Source: Nitrosopumilus cobalaminigenes (GTDB taxonomy: Archaea > Thermoproteota > Nitrososphaeria > Nitrososphaerales > Nitrosopumilaceae). From it: a DNA stretch of 64,000 nucleotides. The translations under genes were made by a program, and so were the position numbers. The stretch covers positions 558,001 through 622,000 of the forward strand of contig NZ_CP026993.1 in assembly GCF_013407145.1 (NCBI RefSeq), read 5' to 3'. Within the stretch, counting starts at the first letter, position 1. The number at the start of each line of letters is the position of its first letter. The notes below the pieces were generated by a model that ran no database searches, was not told the DNA's origin, and was given only the letters and a program-made list of their open reading frames with translations. This document shows positions 56,605-63,965 of this stretch, piece by piece.

Positions 56605-56790
56605 TCACTCTCGTTTTTTACTTCTCGGCTTTGTTCTTAATACTGCCTTACAGCAAATACATCGTGTATCATCTACTTTCAAAAATATGCCGCAAAAAGT
56701 ACATCTTTTTTGTCCAATTTCGTACCTAATTTTGTTTGGAACTGGTTCTGCCTTGTGCATTTGACAAATGCCTCTACATGTTCTACCCAT
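56605..56790 (-). CDS. small double zinc-ribbon protein
   Basis: A 61-residue protein, two CxxC pairs (CTFCGIFLKVDDTRCICCKA) and an N-terminal CRGIC. I set the start at the ATG 56790 because GGGGGTGA, a good Shine-Dalgarno, lies 5 nt upstream. Its start overlaps the end of the second TFB gene by 8 bp, so it is translated from the same mRNA and is a candidate partner of that TFB. Confidence 0.8.
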   Translation of the reverse strand: MGRTCRGICQMHKAEPVPNKIRYEIGQKRCTFCGIFLKVDDTRCICCKAVLRTKPRSKKRE

Positions 56791-57694
56791 TGATTTCACC
56801 CCCTACTTTTTCTTTGATTTCTTTGGAGCGGTCTCTGATTGTTACTGCACTAATTCCTGATGCTTTAGAAATTTTCAATTGAGTGATTTTTTCATGATTT
56901 ATCACTGATGCTAAATTAATTGCAGCTGCTGCCATTGCCATTGGGTTTTTACTAGTTGAGACTTTTTTCTTTGATGCATGCCCTAGAATTTTAAATGCCA
57001 GTCTTTCTGTTTTCTCTGTTAGTCCAACTGCCTTTGAGACTCTTGTAACAAATTCATTTGGGTTATATGCATCTGGGTGCAAATCTAATTCATTTACTAG
57101 GAATCTGTAGATTCTTTGTAGGTTTTTCTTCTTAATGTTTCCTGCATTTGCAACGTCTTGTAATGTCCTTGGGGTATCTGTTAGTCTACATGTGATGTAA
57201 ACTGTAGCACAAAGCATTGCATTTGTTGATCTCCCTGCAAGTATTTTTTTAGCAGCTATTTTTCTAAACAAGTATGCTGTCTCTTCCACAACAGATTCAG
57301 GCAAACCTAATTTTGAGCTAATCCCATCTAACAATGTAAATGCTTTTTGAAATGATTTAACGGAAATTGCAGAACGACTGTTTCTATCCCACATTCTTAA
57401 ACGATAAAACATTCTTCGATTTTCATTTGATAGTGATTTACCTGTGGCGTCTTTATCTTGTGCTTGCATGATTGTTGATAGTCCTCTATCTGCCATCTTC
57501 AATGATGTCTTCATCCCTACTCTGGAATTACTTTGATATTCTTCTCCACTGAGTCCTGTTGTTTCTGAACTAATGTCGATTGACTTTTCATTTGAAACTG
57601 CTCCGCAGTTACTACATGCAATTTCTCCTGTATAACCATCTGTTATCATCAGATTTTTTTTACAGTCTTTTTGATGTACTAATTCTGCTATCAT
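56783..57694 (-). CDS. divergent transcription factor B paralogue
   Basis: A 303-residue TFB homologue. Two cyclin folds are preserved, the second with LKISKASGISAVTIRDRSKE, the BRE-binding HTH. The N-terminal zinc ribbon is odd: the first Cys of the first pair is replaced (HQKDCKKNLMITD in place of CxxC), while the second pair CSNCGAV is intact. The B-reader EWR-F motif of the other TFB is missing (TTGLSGEEYQSNSR). This suggests a specialised TFB with altered start-site selection. It is transcribed divergently from the 57845 operon, with one TTAGCACTAG box 19 bp before its likely TATA. Confidence 0.9.
   Translation of the reverse strand: MIAELVHQKDCKKNLMITDGYTGEIACSNCGAVSNEKSIDISSETTGLSGEEYQSNSRVGMKTSLKMADRGLSTIMQAQDKDATGKSLSNENRRMFYRLRMWDRNSRSAISVKSFQKAFTLLDGISSKLGLPESVVEETAYLFRKIAAKKILAGRSTNAMLCATVYITCRLTDTPRTLQDVANAGNIKKKNLQRIYRFLVNELDLHPDAYNPNEFVTRVSKAVGLTEKTERLAFKILGHASKKKVSTSKNPMAMAAAAINLASVINHEKITQLKISKASGISAVTIRDRSKEIKEKVGGEING
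56796..56803 (-). promoter_or_regulatory. Shine-Dalgarno site of the small zinc-ribbon gene
   Basis: GGGGGTGA on the minus strand, 5 nt before the ATG at 56790, inside the last codons of TFB. It decides the start of the zinc-ribbon protein. Confidence 0.75.
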
Positions 57695-57741
57695 GACTAA
57701 ACTGTGGTTTTAAATTATTTAAGGCGGAAAGATATTCTAAT

Positions 57742-57751
57742 CTAGTGCTAA
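57742..57751 (-). promoter_or_regulatory. TTAGCACTAG box of the divergent TFB gene
   Basis: TTAGCACTAG read on the minus strand, ending 19 bp before the AT-rich TATA-like TTAAATAATTTA (about 57722-57711) of the TFB promoter. It is the exact inverted copy of the box at 57785-57794. Confidence 0.75.
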
Positions 57752-57784
57752 TCTGAACTTAATTCATTATTATAAATAGAATTT

Positions 57785-57794
57785 TTAGCACTAG
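57785..57794 (+). promoter_or_regulatory. TTAGCACTAG box of the 57845 operon
   Basis: TTAGCACTAG, 18 bp upstream of the TATA-like TTTAAATATAAT (57813-57824), which lies about 25 bp before the leaderless ATG at 57845. Together with 57742-57751 it makes an inverted pair, 43 bp apart centre to centre. Confidence 0.8.
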
Positions 57795-57844
57795 TCAATT
57801 TTTCAATCTTTTTTTAAATATAATATTTGAATAATATCATTCAA

Positions 57845-58204
57845 ATGCCTCATATTGTAATCGATAAAAAAATCAATTTGTTTGATTTTGCAAGTAGTTT
57901 TGCTCCTATTTTTCAAAAATCCCCCCTAATCAAAATTTCAACAATTTATGTTGAAAAGAATGCCTTGACTGCTTTGTTACCTGTGGTTGTAATTGATGAA
58001 AATCATCAGGAGTTCTTTATACAAATTTCTACAACTTTGAAAAAATCTACTATTCGTTTGCTTCCTTTAACAGATCCGATAAAAACTGATACCGTAAAAT
58101 CCACCTTGGCTTTAGTTTATTATCAAATAAAAAAATGGGATAAAGACATAACTGTTACGAAAACAAATCTATCTGAATATTTGAAGGCAGTTGTTGAAAT
58201 ATGA
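57845..58204 (+). CDS. hypothetical protein, first gene of the boxed operon
   Basis: A 119-residue soluble protein with alternating strand/helix pattern (MPHIVIDKKINLFDFASSFA; STIYVEKNALTALLPVVVID; VKSTLALVYYQIKKWDKDIT). No family is recognised. The start is the ATG at 57845, at the expected distance from the TATA-like box, rather than the TTG at 57827. Its stop overlaps the SRPBCC gene by 4 bp. Confidence 0.72.
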   Translation: MPHIVIDKKINLFDFASSFAPIFQKSPLIKISTIYVEKNALTALLPVVVIDENHQEFFIQISTTLKKSTIRLLPLTDPIKTDTVKSTLALVYYQIKKWDKDITVTKTNLSEYLKAVVEI

Positions 58205-58656
58205 AATCATTTTATTTATGCAGACACAGTATGTTGGACCGGAATGATCTTTTTGAAATTAGTACTAATGTAGATAATTTTCATAATGTGATGCCAAATT
58301 ATTTTAAATCTATGGATGTAATTGAGGATAATACTTCTGAAAAAATTGTTTTAGAAAAAATATCTTTTCTAGGAAAAACTCTTGATGTGAAAACAAAGCA
58401 TATTGTTTTACCGCCAAATCTTCATGGGGTTTTTATCTTATCTGGCCCGCTGAGTGGTACTTCATTTATTGAAAATTATGAATCTGATGACATGGGCACA
58501 AAAATTATTATTCAAGTCAGTTTGCAAATTAATGGATTTTTAAAATTTGTTCCTTTAATTGAAAAACTTATTTCAAAAAAAATGAACAATGTTATGAATG
58601 AGTTTATCATTTCTGCAGAAAGTTTCTCTCAAAGACACTTATTTTATAAAAGTTAG
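58201..58656 (+). CDS. SRPBCC (START-like) protein
   Basis: A 151-residue protein of the SRPBCC/polyketide-cyclase fold. It opens with RNDLFEISTNVDNFHNVMPN, the usual first helix/strand pair, and continues with long antiparallel strands (EKIVLEKISFLGKTLDVKTK; GTKIIIQVSLQINGFLKFVP), ending in an amphipathic helix. It binds a hydrophobic ligand in a cavity. SRPBCC proteins also accompany FAD oxidoreductases in bacterial CarH/LitR-controlled clusters. It overlaps the upstream gene by 4 bp. Confidence 0.82.
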   Translation: MKSFYLCRHSMLDRNDLFEISTNVDNFHNVMPNYFKSMDVIEDNTSEKIVLEKISFLGKTLDVKTKHIVLPPNLHGVFILSGPLSGTSFIENYESDDMGTKIIIQVSLQINGFLKFVPLIEKLISKKMNNVMNEFIISAESFSQRHLFYKS

Positions 58657-58662
58657 CACTAT
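58653..58662 (+). promoter_or_regulatory. TTAGCACTAG-like box of the FAD oxidoreductase gene
   Basis: TTAGCACTAT, 19 bp upstream of TATAAATAA (58682-58690), which lies 28 bp before the leaderless ATG at 58711. A degenerate second half, TTGGCACCTG (58672-58681), follows 19 bp downstream and abuts the TATA. Confidence 0.8.
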
Positions 58663-58710
58663 TACGATATATTGGCACCTGTATAAATAATCCTTTTTAG
58701 AAAATTATTC

Positions 58711-60057
58711 ATGTCTGAGCCTGTTGTAATCGTTGGAGCTGGGGTTGGAGGATTAACTACTTCTGCATTACTGTCTCAAAATGGCTATAAAGTAATGATT
58801 CTTGAAAAATCTGCACAGTTGGGTGGGAGAACTGCATCTATGGTATTCAGAAACCATGTTTTGGATAATGGGTTCCATATTATGCCTTTTTATAAAAAAT
58901 CTGCAATTTTTGAAATTTTAAAAAAATTAAAAATTGATTCAAAATTGAAACTTGCAAAAGTTGATGACATTGCATTTTATTCTGATGATGGATTTCATGT
59001 GTATCCTAAAGGAATGTTAGATTTATTGAAGCTTTCATTATTGCCTCTAAAAAGTAGACTCAAACTTTTAAAGATTCTTCTTCCTTTGGCGTTTACCTCA
59101 ATTTCTAAGAGTGAATCTTGGGATGATACTCCATTAACAAAAATCACAAAAAATTTAGATTCTGATACAAATGCTTTTTTTGAGGCAATTTGCATGTTAG
59201 CTTTTGCAGATACTGCAGATCACATTTCTTTAGGTGAATTTACTAGAACTATTATTCGAGCTAATCCTTTCAAAGGGGGAACTAGTGAATTTGCATATCC
59301 TGATAATGGTGGTTATGATTCAATTTGTAATGTCTTATCTGATTATATTTTAGAAAATAATGGGGAAATTCATACAAAACAATCTGTCAATAAAGTAATT
59401 GTTGAAAATTCAAAAGTGAAGGGTGTGTTTATAACAAATCCAAATGGTGAAGACACGTTTATCTCTACAAAATGTGTTGTTATTTCATATCCCGCATATT
59501 CTGCATTAAATCAACTTTTTGATAAAAACATCATCTCTTCAGATTTTATTAAAAAAATTAATCAATTGAATAAAACTACTTCTGTGGTAGAAGTTCATTT
59601 TGCATTAAAATCTAAAATTGATTCACGTCAAGTTGTTTTTCCTGTGGGCAAGCATTATACTACTAAAGGGATTTTTTTTATTTCAAATATTACCCCCTCT
59701 GTATCTCCAAAAGGGGAACATTTGATTATTGCAGGAACTCCTGTATTGCCTGAAGATACTGAAAATCCACTAAAAATTAAAGAAATTGTTACACGAATGA
59801 AACAAGAAATTTCTTCAATTTATTCTCAGTTTGAACCTTCATTAATTTGGGAACGTCCGATGGCATGGAAATTGGTAGAATCTGTAGTTAAAGAGCCTGG
59901 AAAAGTGTGGAAATCAAAAATGCCTCATCACATTCCTGGGATTGATGGTTTGTTCTTTGTAGGAGATTCTACAATTAGTTATGGGATAGGCACTGATTCA
60001 GCTGCCCACAGTTCAATCCTATGTTATCCTAAAATTGAATCTTTTTTGAAAAATTGA
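58711..60057 (+). CDS. phytoene desaturase-like FAD oxidoreductase
   Basis: A 448-residue FAD enzyme of the CrtI/amine-oxidase superfamily. It opens with VVIVGAGVGGLTTSALLSQN and EKSAQLGGRTASM. The C-terminal FAD contact is GLFFVGDSTISYGIGTDSAA, and the middle has IIRANPFKGGTSEFAYPDNG. No membrane segment is seen. The substrate is probably a hydrophobic polyene or isoprenoid. The location beside a CarH-like regulator and an SRPBCC protein suggests a light-protective pigment or lipid step. That is inference. Confidence 0.9.
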   Translation: MSEPVVIVGAGVGGLTTSALLSQNGYKVMILEKSAQLGGRTASMVFRNHVLDNGFHIMPFYKKSAIFEILKKLKIDSKLKLAKVDDIAFYSDDGFHVYPKGMLDLLKLSLLPLKSRLKLLKILLPLAFTSISKSESWDDTPLTKITKNLDSDTNAFFEAICMLAFADTADHISLGEFTRTIIRANPFKGGTSEFAYPDNGGYDSICNVLSDYILENNGEIHTKQSVNKVIVENSKVKGVFITNPNGEDTFISTKCVVISYPAYSALNQLFDKNIISSDFIKKINQLNKTTSVVEVHFALKSKIDSRQVVFPVGKHYTTKGIFFISNITPSVSPKGEHLIIAGTPVLPEDTENPLKIKEIVTRMKQEISSIYSQFEPSLIWERPMAWKLVESVVKEPGKVWKSKMPHHIPGIDGLFFVGDSTISYGIGTDSAAHSSILCYPKIESFLKN

Positions 60058-60900
60058 TTATGCAGTTCTAATGATCTTTGGTAGTTCTTCTAAATTTGGG
60101 TCCGATACTATCTTAGCATCAAATTTTGGAATTTTTTCTGATTGCATTGCATAACCTCCAACTAAAATTGGAATGTTGCATTCATCTCTAATTTTTCTTA
60201 CTAATCTTTGTCCTGCAGAAATATTATCTGGCAATGTAATTGAAACAAACACAATATCTGGATTATTATTTTCAATAAAATTCATTATTGATTCAGTTGG
60301 AAGTGATGTTCCCATATTGTATACTTTAAATCCTTTAATTGAAAGATATGTCTCTAACACATCACATCCTAAATGATGTTCTTCTCCTAGTGGTACGCAT
60401 ATCAAAATCTTTTTCTTATTTCCAGTACCTGATACTCTGTCCATAATTATTCTGACTAATGTTTGAGCGATATTGCTTGCAACATGTTCTGTTGCAATGC
60501 TGATTTTATTATTTGCCCAATGTTCTCCTATATCGTACATGACCGGTTTTAGGATTTTATCAAAGAAATCTGCAGCATTAAAAATTTTAACATATTCTTT
60601 GTATATTTTTACACACTCTTCAATATTACCTTCAGTTAATTTTTTGTATAATTGCTGTTTGGATTTTTTTGAAGCTTCTTCTCTTTTTTTAATATCTTTA
60701 GGATTAAAAGAAGCAAGAACTGACAACACTTTTGGATCACTTCTATATTCTATTGGAATATCGTCTTTTACAACATCAGACGCTTTGCCCAGATATTTTA
60801 CAATTTCTTGCTTTGATGTGCTCTTTTTTGAATCCCAGACACTTTTGACTAGGTATAGATATTGATCAGATTTTACTTTTTTAGCTCTAATGTACACCAT
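60058..60900 (-). CDS. B12-binding regulator of CarH/LitR type (candidate photoreceptor)
   Basis: A 280-residue protein. The N-terminal about 45 residues (VYIRAKKVKSDQYLYLVKSV) recall a small beta domain found at the start of some transposases and are not MerR-like. A helical bundle (about 85-160) contains GEHWANNKISIATEHVASNI, an exact W-x9-EH motif, which in CarH caps the adenosyl group. The B12-binding domain follows with CVPLGEEHHLGCDVLETYLS (ExHxxG, lower axial His), VSITLPDN and PILVGGYAM. The likely output is DNA binding controlled by adenosylcobalamin and light. Its own promoter carries two boxes. Confidence 0.85.
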   Translation of the reverse strand: MVYIRAKKVKSDQYLYLVKSVWDSKKSTSKQEIVKYLGKASDVVKDDIPIEYRSDPKVLSVLASFNPKDIKKREEASKKSKQQLYKKLTEGNIEECVKIYKEYVKIFNAADFFDKILKPVMYDIGEHWANNKISIATEHVASNIAQTLVRIIMDRVSGTGNKKKILICVPLGEEHHLGCDVLETYLSIKGFKVYNMGTSLPTESIMNFIENNNPDIVFVSITLPDNISAGQRLVRKIRDECNIPILVGGYAMQSEKIPKFDAKIVSDPNLEELPKIIRTA

Positions 60901-60930
60901 GTGATTATTTTTCCAAAATGAGTATATAAC

Positions 60931-60939
60931 TAATGCTAA
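60931..60939 (-). promoter_or_regulatory. second box of the B12 regulator promoter
   Basis: GTTAGCATTAG on the minus strand (60940 to 60930), one mismatch in the core from the consensus, next to the TATA-like TATATA (60929-60924) of the regulator gene. It lies 19 bp from the other box, as a direct repeat. Confidence 0.6.
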
Positions 60940-60948
60940 CTATGATTT

Positions 60949-60958
60949 ATAGTGCTAA
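60949..60958 (-). promoter_or_regulatory. TTAGCACTAG-like box of the B12 regulator promoter
   Basis: TTAGCACTAT on the minus strand, 18 bp before the TATA-like GTTATATACT (60930-60921), which lies about 25 bp before the leaderless start at 60900. This predicts autoregulation. Confidence 0.78.
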
Positions 60959-61051
60959 TTACTGAATCTCTTTTTTTAATTTATCCATCACATCATTTGT
61001 CATTTTTAGCAAATTATTGATGTGTGTGTCTCCTGCAAAGTTTCTTGTCAT
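60959..61051 (-). CDS. possible mini-protein (30 aa)
   Basis: A frame from the ATG at 61051 gives MTRNFAGDTHINNLLKMTND plus ten helical residues. It lies upstream of the B12 regulator, and its stop touches the operator region. It is weak as a gene, because the composition is only mildly protein-like. Confidence 0.3.
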   Translation of the reverse strand: MTRNFAGDTHINNLLKMTNDVMDKLKKEIQ

Positions 61052-61120
61052 GCTATATTATTTCCAAAATTGGACATAACAGGTAGTATGTTATCCTGTA
61101 TGACAGTCAAATTTTTGAGC

Positions 61121-62056
61121 CTATGAATACTCATTCCCAATGAGGGCAAATGCGTGTTTTGAAACTCTCAAATTGCCAAACTTTTCAGGCTGAATTATCT
61201 TTGCTAAGATTTCAACTCCTTCAACTGTTCTGATGCTTGGTTTACTAAAAAATGAGTTTGCGTCTACAGCAAAAACTTTGTTGTTTTTTACCGCGTTTAA
61301 TGAATTCCAAGATTCATTATTTTTGAGAATTTCAAAATATTCTTTGATTGTTCTTTTTGTATCAAAACCACATGGCATCAAAATAATGATATCTGGATTT
61401 GATTCTATTATTTCCTTGATTTCTAATCGTCTTGAATGTTCACCTGTTTTACTAATCATGTTTTTACCTCCTGCAATTTCAACCATTTCTGGAACCCAAT
61501 GACCTGCAGTAAAGAATGGTTCAATCCATTCTATTGCCAGCACTTTTGGTTTATCATTTGTATTATTTTGTCTGATGCGTGAGATTCTTTTTTCTAGTGA
61601 TTCTGTGATGTTTTTTGCTTTTTGATTGCATTCTAGAATTTCCCCTATTTTCATTACTGATTCTATGATCTCTTTCATGTTGTGGGGATCCATTGAATGA
61701 ATAATTGGTTTTGTTTCCAAAATTTTTACTGCTTTATTGACTTGGTTGGTATATGCAGCACAAACTTCACACGTTTCTTGTGAAATTATCAAATCTGGAT
61801 TGGCTTTTTTCAAATTTTCTTCGTCTAAAATAAAAACATCTTTACCTTCACTTAGTAATTTACAAGTTGTAGTGTCAATTTCTTTACTAGTTAATTTTTC
61901 AGAATCAACAACCGTGTTGATAACTTTGGGTTTTAAACATGCATCTTGTGGATATTTACATTCATGTGTTACTCCAAACAGTTTATCTTGTAACTCTAAT
62001 TCATATATCAATTCAGTGGCGCTAGGCAAAAATGAAACAATTCTATTTACTGTCAT
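61121..62056 (-). CDS. BtuF-like corrinoid-binding protein without signal peptide
   Basis: A 311-residue periplasmic-binding-protein fold of the BtuF family. It opens with RIVSFLPSATELIYELELQD and FGVTHECKYP, which line the corrinoid site in BtuF, and continues with PDLIISQETCEVCAAYTNQV. There is no N-terminal hydrophobic stretch or lipobox, so the protein seems cytoplasmic. In these archaea such proteins may bind cobalamin or its precursors inside the cell. The position beside the B12-binding regulator fits a cobalamin-linked locus. Confidence 0.85.
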   Translation of the reverse strand: MTVNRIVSFLPSATELIYELELQDKLFGVTHECKYPQDACLKPKVINTVVDSEKLTSKEIDTTTCKLLSEGKDVFILDEENLKKANPDLIISQETCEVCAAYTNQVNKAVKILETKPIIHSMDPHNMKEIIESVMKIGEILECNQKAKNITESLEKRISRIRQNNTNDKPKVLAIEWIEPFFTAGHWVPEMVEIAGGKNMISKTGEHSRRLEIKEIIESNPDIIILMPCGFDTKRTIKEYFEILKNNESWNSLNAVKNNKVFAVDANSFFSKPSIRTVEGVEILAKIIQPEKFGNLRVSKHAFALIGNEYS

Positions 62057-62154
62057 GATTTATTTTGGAATTGATCCTTTAAACACCATACGTTAACTAA
62101 CCATCAATTTTTCTTATACGGCAAGTTAATAGGCACATTTCAGGCACAAAAATC

Positions 62155-63312
62155 ATGTCTTCTGATTCTCAAACCATTCGAAAAGCAATTTTGTCAAAGT
62201 GGCATGAGTCTCTTTCCAAACATGGTAATTTGTTTTCATCAGATTCTATTAGTGGTTCTAGTCCTCCATCAGTTTTTGTTGGCTCTTATGATTATCCCAA
62301 AGTCTTTGTTGGTCCTATGGTTCCCCCAATACATGGAGATACTAGTCTTCTTGATAGTCCTGAAAAATGGAAAGGAAAATCTTTAGAAGATATTGTAAAC
62401 TTTAGACTAAATTTAGTTAGAGGCATTCAAAAAATCCCTATTGATCAAACTGGAGGCCGATATATTGAAAACCTTCAAGAAGTTGCAATGTCATCAAAAC
62501 CCATTGACTCTGATTTAATTTTTCAAAAATCAACTGGTCCAAACATTGCACTAGATGGTGAAAGTGCACCTTTTGGTCCTATTGGAGAAATCAAATCTGC
62601 AAAATTCACTGGAACTACCTCTGTAAAGTCTATCGAAAAAACATACTATGATAAAGATTTGAAAGCACAAGATGCTGTTTTGAATTTATATAATTCTGGA
62701 ATTGAAATTTCAAAAATTCAAAAATGTTTCAGTATTGGAATGTTGGGACAAAAAAGAAAATTGGTTCCTACTAAATGGAGTATAATTGCAACTGATGATA
62801 TAATTTGCAAATCCCTTATTGATGATATACTTGATTATAGTTTAATTGATTCCCACAAAGTTTTTTCATATGAACATTTAGGAAATATTTTCACTATTGT
62901 ACTATTTCCACACAGGTGGGTTTATGAAATGATTGAAGCTTGGTATTCTAACGGTGTATTGGGATTTGGGTCTGATTATGAGGATGCTCGTGGAATTGAT
63001 CATCCTCCAGCAATTGCTGGTGCCTATTTTGCAGCAAAATTGGGTGTTTTAGAATATTTGAAAAAGAATAAGATTCAAGCAGGAGTTGTTATTTTCCGAG
63101 AAATTCGTCCAGAATATGCTATACCTGTTGGTGTCTGGCAAGTTAGAGAGGGGATTCGTGAGGCAATGAATCAAAACTGTCTAGTTGCTGATAATTTTGA
63201 ACATGCTTTATCTTTAGCATCAAATAAAATGAGTATCAGTAAATCTGAATGGCTCTCTCATGGAAATATTGTTGAATTGATAAGACAGAAAACTATCTCT
63301 GATTTTTTTTAA
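62155..63312 (+). CDS. nreA: NreA-type archaeal DNA repair protein with PIP box
   Basis: A 385-residue Nre-family protein involved in DNA-damage resistance with PCNA. FVGSYDYPKVFVGPMVPPIH is the family opening motif. The region LGQKRKLVPTKWSIIATDDI is the second conserved block. The C-terminus QKTISDFF is a PIP box (Q-x2-h-x2-F-F) that binds PCNA. The ATG at 62155 is preceded by an AT-rich promoter (TTCTTATACGGCAAG). Confidence 0.93.
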   Translation: MSSDSQTIRKAILSKWHESLSKHGNLFSSDSISGSSPPSVFVGSYDYPKVFVGPMVPPIHGDTSLLDSPEKWKGKSLEDIVNFRLNLVRGIQKIPIDQTGGRYIENLQEVAMSSKPIDSDLIFQKSTGPNIALDGESAPFGPIGEIKSAKFTGTTSVKSIEKTYYDKDLKAQDAVLNLYNSGIEISKIQKCFSIGMLGQKRKLVPTKWSIIATDDIICKSLIDDILDYSLIDSHKVFSYEHLGNIFTIVLFPHRWVYEMIEAWYSNGVLGFGSDYEDARGIDHPPAIAGAYFAAKLGVLEYLKKNKIQAGVVIFREIRPEYAIPVGVWQVREGIREAMNQNCLVADNFEHALSLASNKMSISKSEWLSHGNIVELIRQKTISDFF

Positions 63313-63851
63313 TATAACTTCTTTGATAACAGTTTAAACAAATTTCCTGGATGTGGGTTTGAATACAATAGAAAATAAGTTTGGCTTGCAAGATATGTGT
63401 CATTAAATCGATAAATTATTGGTTCAATCTCTGCCAAAATTTCGCCCACCGAAATTCTCTTGTTTTTAAATTTATCAAGTAAATCAAAAAATTTTTCTTT
63501 TTCTTGTTGATTGAAATTATTTGAGAAATGTCCAAAAATATGCAATATGACATTACTATGTTTTTTTATTGTGGGTTCACTTTCTAAAGATTTTTTCAGA
63601 TGCATCTCGTATTCTGTGAGAATTTTATTGAAATCTACTTTTTTATTACTTGCAACTAAGTTGCCCAATATTTTTAATTCCTCCTGATTATGTGCCATGA
63701 TCATGTATTTGTTGATGGCCTGAAACGAAACTAAATTATTTATTTTCTTATTTTTTTTAACATCTTCAAATCGTTCAATCACATAATCTATGACATCTTT
63801 TTCAGTAATTGTTTGAGTTTCTATGCTGAATATATCTTGTTTCTCACTCAC
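63309..63851 (-). CDS. hypothetical helical protein
   Basis: A 180-residue predicted helical protein (EKDVIDYVIERFEDVKKNKK; KILTEYEMHLKKSLESEPTI; KFFDLLDKFKNKRISVGEIL). The reading frame overlaps the NreA stop by 4 bp, convergent. A TATA-like GCTTATATGTAAAT precedes the start. No family is recognised. Confidence 0.7.
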   Translation of the reverse strand: MSEKQDIFSIETQTITEKDVIDYVIERFEDVKKNKKINNLVSFQAINKYMIMAHNQEELKILGNLVASNKKVDFNKILTEYEMHLKKSLESEPTIKKHSNVILHIFGHFSNNFNQQEKEKFFDLLDKFKNKRISVGEILAEIEPIIYRFNDTYLASQTYFLLYSNPHPGNLFKLLSKKLY

Positions 63852-63902
63852 TTTTCAAGTTCTTTTCAATTTACATATAAGCAAAATCTTGTTTTAGACT
63901 GA

Positions 63903-63912
63903 TTACCACTAG
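63903..63912 (+). promoter_or_regulatory. TTACCACTAG box, distal
   Basis: TTACCACTAG, one mismatch from the consensus, 34 bp upstream of the next copy. It lies in the shared gap before the gene at the right edge. Confidence 0.55.
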
Positions 63913-63936
63913 CTTTTTCATCTAATTCTGGTAAAA

Positions 63937-63946
63937 TTACCACTAG
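63937..63946 (+). promoter_or_regulatory. TTACCACTAG box of the right-edge gene
   Basis: TTACCACTAG, 19 bp upstream of TTAAATATAAT (63966-63976), the TATA-like box of a gene that would start at the ATG 63995 as a leaderless message. Spacing is the same as at the four other promoters. Confidence 0.65.
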
Positions 63947-63954
63947 TCTATCAT

Positions 63955-63964
63955 TTAGCACCAG
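63955..63964 (+). promoter_or_regulatory. TTAGCACCAG box next to the right-edge TATA
   Basis: TTAGCACCAG, one mismatch from the consensus, directly next to the TATA-like box; 18 bp from the 63937 copy, as a direct repeat. The same two-box arrangement is seen at the B12 regulator promoter. Confidence 0.6.
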
Positions 63965-63965
63965 C

